This document shows, piece after piece, positions 8,615 to 9,441 of a stretch of DNA of 9,441 bases. The position numbers were made by a program, and so were the translations under genes. The notes under the pieces are model-generated. The model searched no databases. It saw only the letters and a list, made by a program, of their open reading frames with translations, and was not told the DNA's origin. Source of the DNA: Megamonas hypermegale (GTDB taxonomy: Bacteria; Bacillota; Negativicutes; Selenomonadales; Selenomonadaceae); assembly GCA_002314325.1 (NCBI GenBank), contig DCFC01000050.1:1-9441 (forward strand), given 5' to 3'. Within the stretch, counting starts at the first letter, position 1. Each line of letters starts with the position of its first letter.

Positions 8615-9155
8615 TAGTGTTTCCTCCTTTAGTTTGCGCTTTTTGTACTTTAGGCGCTAAAATCATTATCATATTTTTACCTTCAAGTTTAGGTTCGCGT
8701 TCAACAGTAACAGCATCTTTCATCTGTTCAGCAACTTTCAATAAGAGCTCACGGCCCATTTCCGGGTGAGAAAGCTCGCGGCCGCGGAACATTATGGTAG
8801 CTTTTACCTTATTGCCTTCCGCAATAAAACGCAAAGCATTTTTTACTTTGAAGTTAAAATCGTGTGTTTCAATACCAGGACGAAGTTTTACTTCTTTTAC
8901 GCTGATAATTTTCTGTTTTTTCTTTGCTTCTTTTTCGCGTTTCTGCTGTTCGTAGCGGTATTTGCCGAAATCCATGATACGGCAAACAGGCGGTTTCGCC
9001 TTTGGAGCTACTTCTACCAAATCAAGATGAGCTTCTTCCGCTCTGCGGAGAGCCTCTCTTGTGGACATAATGCCCAACTGAGCGCCTTTGGCATCAGTAA
9101 CGCGAACTTCTCTAGCGCGGATTTCGCCGTTAATTCTTAAAGATTCTTTACTAAT
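8601..9155 (-). CDS. infC: Translation initiation factor IF-3 with AUU start codon
   Basis: IF-3 binds the 30S subunit, prevents premature 50S joining and checks the start codon and initiator tRNA. The N-domain (~1-75) contains [13 protein letters not shown] and [23 protein letters not shown] charged lysine-rich linker (~78-92) leads to the C-domain, with [15 protein letters not shown] and [11 protein letters not shown]. Start choice: an open frame extends to a GTG at 9164, but that GTG is the 3' part of the ribosome binding site GAGGTG. Six bases later comes ATT at 9153-9155 followed by AGT AAA GAA, giving [17 protein letters not shown], the usual IF-3 opening. AUU starts are a known hallmark of infC, which IF-3 uses to limit its own synthesis by rejecting poor start codons. 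The protein is then 184 residues. It is the first gene of the operon, below a terminator-bearing leader. Confidence 0.95.
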   Translation of the reverse strand: MSKESLRINGEIRAREVRVTDAKGAQLGIMSTREALRRAEEAHLDLVEVAPKAKPPVCRIMDFGKYRYEQQKREKEAKKKQKIISVKEVKLRPGIETHDFNFKVKNALRFIAEGNKVKATIMFRGRELSHPEMGRELLLKVAEQMKDAVTVEREPKLEGKNMIMILAPKVQKAQTKGGNTNAKN

Positions 9156-9164
9156 AGAAAACAC

Positions 9165-9329
9165 CTCATTATTTATAGATTTTTATGCGATAAAAAAGAG
9201 GATGACACACGTCACCCTCTGCTATTACTTAAATAATTGATATCGTACTTTAATAAGTAACCCTACTGACTGCGCGCCATAAGGTGAGAAGCGGTGACCT
9301 CTGCTTGAAAACGCATTAACAAATGCAAC
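9165..9329 (-). promoter_or_regulatory. infC operon leader, probable L20-type attenuator
   Basis: About 165 bases of untranslated leader precede infC. It contains a small hairpin (9313-9326, GCATT/AATGC), a GTCACC/TCACC-rich block (about 9283-9300), and a TTACTT/AAGTAA pairing (9225-9230 with 9255-9260). It ends in an intrinsic terminator at 9192-9220. GTCACC (9293-9298 on the - strand) is complementary to GGTGAC in the terminator's 5' arm (9211-9216), offering an alternative antiterminating fold. In B. subtilis and relatives, L20 binds such a leader and promotes termination. Assigning this one to the L20 leader family rests on position and layout, not on a covariance search. Confidence 0.65.
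9192..9220 (-). terminator. Intrinsic terminator inside the infC leader
   Basis: On the - strand AGAGGGTGAC (9211-9220) pairs with GTCATCCTCT (9197-9206) over 10 bp with one G.U and a four-base loop, followed by a T-run (9192-9197). It sits 37 bases before the infC start and has no gene ending upstream of it in the window, so it acts as an attenuator. Confidence 0.85.
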
Positions 9330-9335
9330 GTGAAT

Positions 9336-9364
9336 ACTATATCACAAGAAAAGTACGCTGTCAA
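9336..9364 (-). promoter_or_regulatory. Consensus promoter of infC-rpmI-rplT
   Basis: On the - strand TTGACA (9359-9364), exactly 17 bp and TATAGT (9336-9341) preceded by TGA form a near-perfect sigma-A promoter with an extended -10. Transcription would begin near 9329. Confidence 0.85.
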
Positions 9365-9366
9365 TA

Positions 9367-9400
9367 GTTCATTTTTCTTTGAAGTTAAAGAAAAACGAAC
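9367..9400. repeat. 34-bp inverted repeat upstream of the infC promoter
   Basis: Arms 9367-9380 and 9387-9400 are complementary at 13 of 14 positions around a six-base spacer (9381-9386). The repeat ends three bases from the -35 box. It lacks a clean T-run on either strand, so a terminator is unlikely. It may be a protein-binding dyad or the end of an unseen upstream gene's transcript. Confidence 0.6.
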
Positions 9401-9441
9401 CAAAAATCACCTAAAGGTATAACAGGCTCTAATTACTAAAG
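9401..9441. other. Right edge, no gene recognised
   Basis: The last 41 bases contain no reading frame I can identify. In many relatives thrS lies upstream of infC, but nothing here shows a ThrRS C-terminus. Confidence 0.4.

Noticed and set aside
8766..9140. 124-codon open frame on the + strand, Phe-rich, looking like a membrane protein
   Set aside because: It is antisense to the Lys/Glu-rich infC; the complementary strand of Lys and Glu codons reads as Phe and Leu.

Overview
The window is a stretch of bacterial chromosome from a low-to-mid GC member of the Bacillota (Firmicutes). Support comes from the infC-rpmI-rplT operon with an attenuator-like leader, strong AGGAGG-type ribosome binding sites, compact intrinsic terminators, LL-diaminopimelate aminotransferase (DapL) and a bacterial-type ProRS with an inserted editing domain. 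DapL plus signal-peptide proteins would fit an anaerobe such as a Negativicute or Clostridium relative, but the exact taxon is an inference. Coding sequence is noticeably GC-richer than the AT-rich intergenic DNA.

Layout, left to right. 1-205: AT-rich, no recognisable gene, with a long imperfect hairpin (16-71) and a possible promoter. 206-619 (+): C_GCAxxG_C_C family putative redox protein, meeting ligA (-) at a shared bidirectional terminator. 664-2658 (-): NAD+-dependent DNA ligase LigA. 2717-3169 (-): MarR-family regulator, separated from ligA by a terminator-like hairpin. 3170-3407: divergent control region with two extended -10 promoters, an 18-bp perfect palindrome, an 18-bp-spaced direct repeat and a 23-bp dyad. 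3408-3719 (+): small exported protein built of 26-residue repeats. 3883-5589 (+): ProRS (proS). 5637-5906 (-): small exported, extremely acidic Trp/Asp repeat protein, convergent with proS; its promoter region carries an OmpR/PhoP-style direct repeat. 6081-7316 (-): DapL (lysine/diaminopimelate synthesis), divergent from 7525-7971 (+), a small exported protein of unknown function. 8025-9155 (-): infC-rpmI-rplT, encoding IF-3, L35 and L20. The operon has a consensus promoter, a ~170-nt leader with an intrinsic terminator, and a probable AUU start codon for infC.

The large genes are housekeeping: DNA joining, proline charging, cell-wall/lysine precursor synthesis, translation initiation and ribosome assembly. 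Three small exported proteins without a recognisable family (3408, 5637, 7525) sit between them as single-gene units with their own promoters and terminators. These are the least explained part of the window, particularly the two repeat proteins and their regulatory DNA. I found no mobile element, CRISPR array, tRNA or rRNA, and nothing that amounts to a clearly new multi-gene system.
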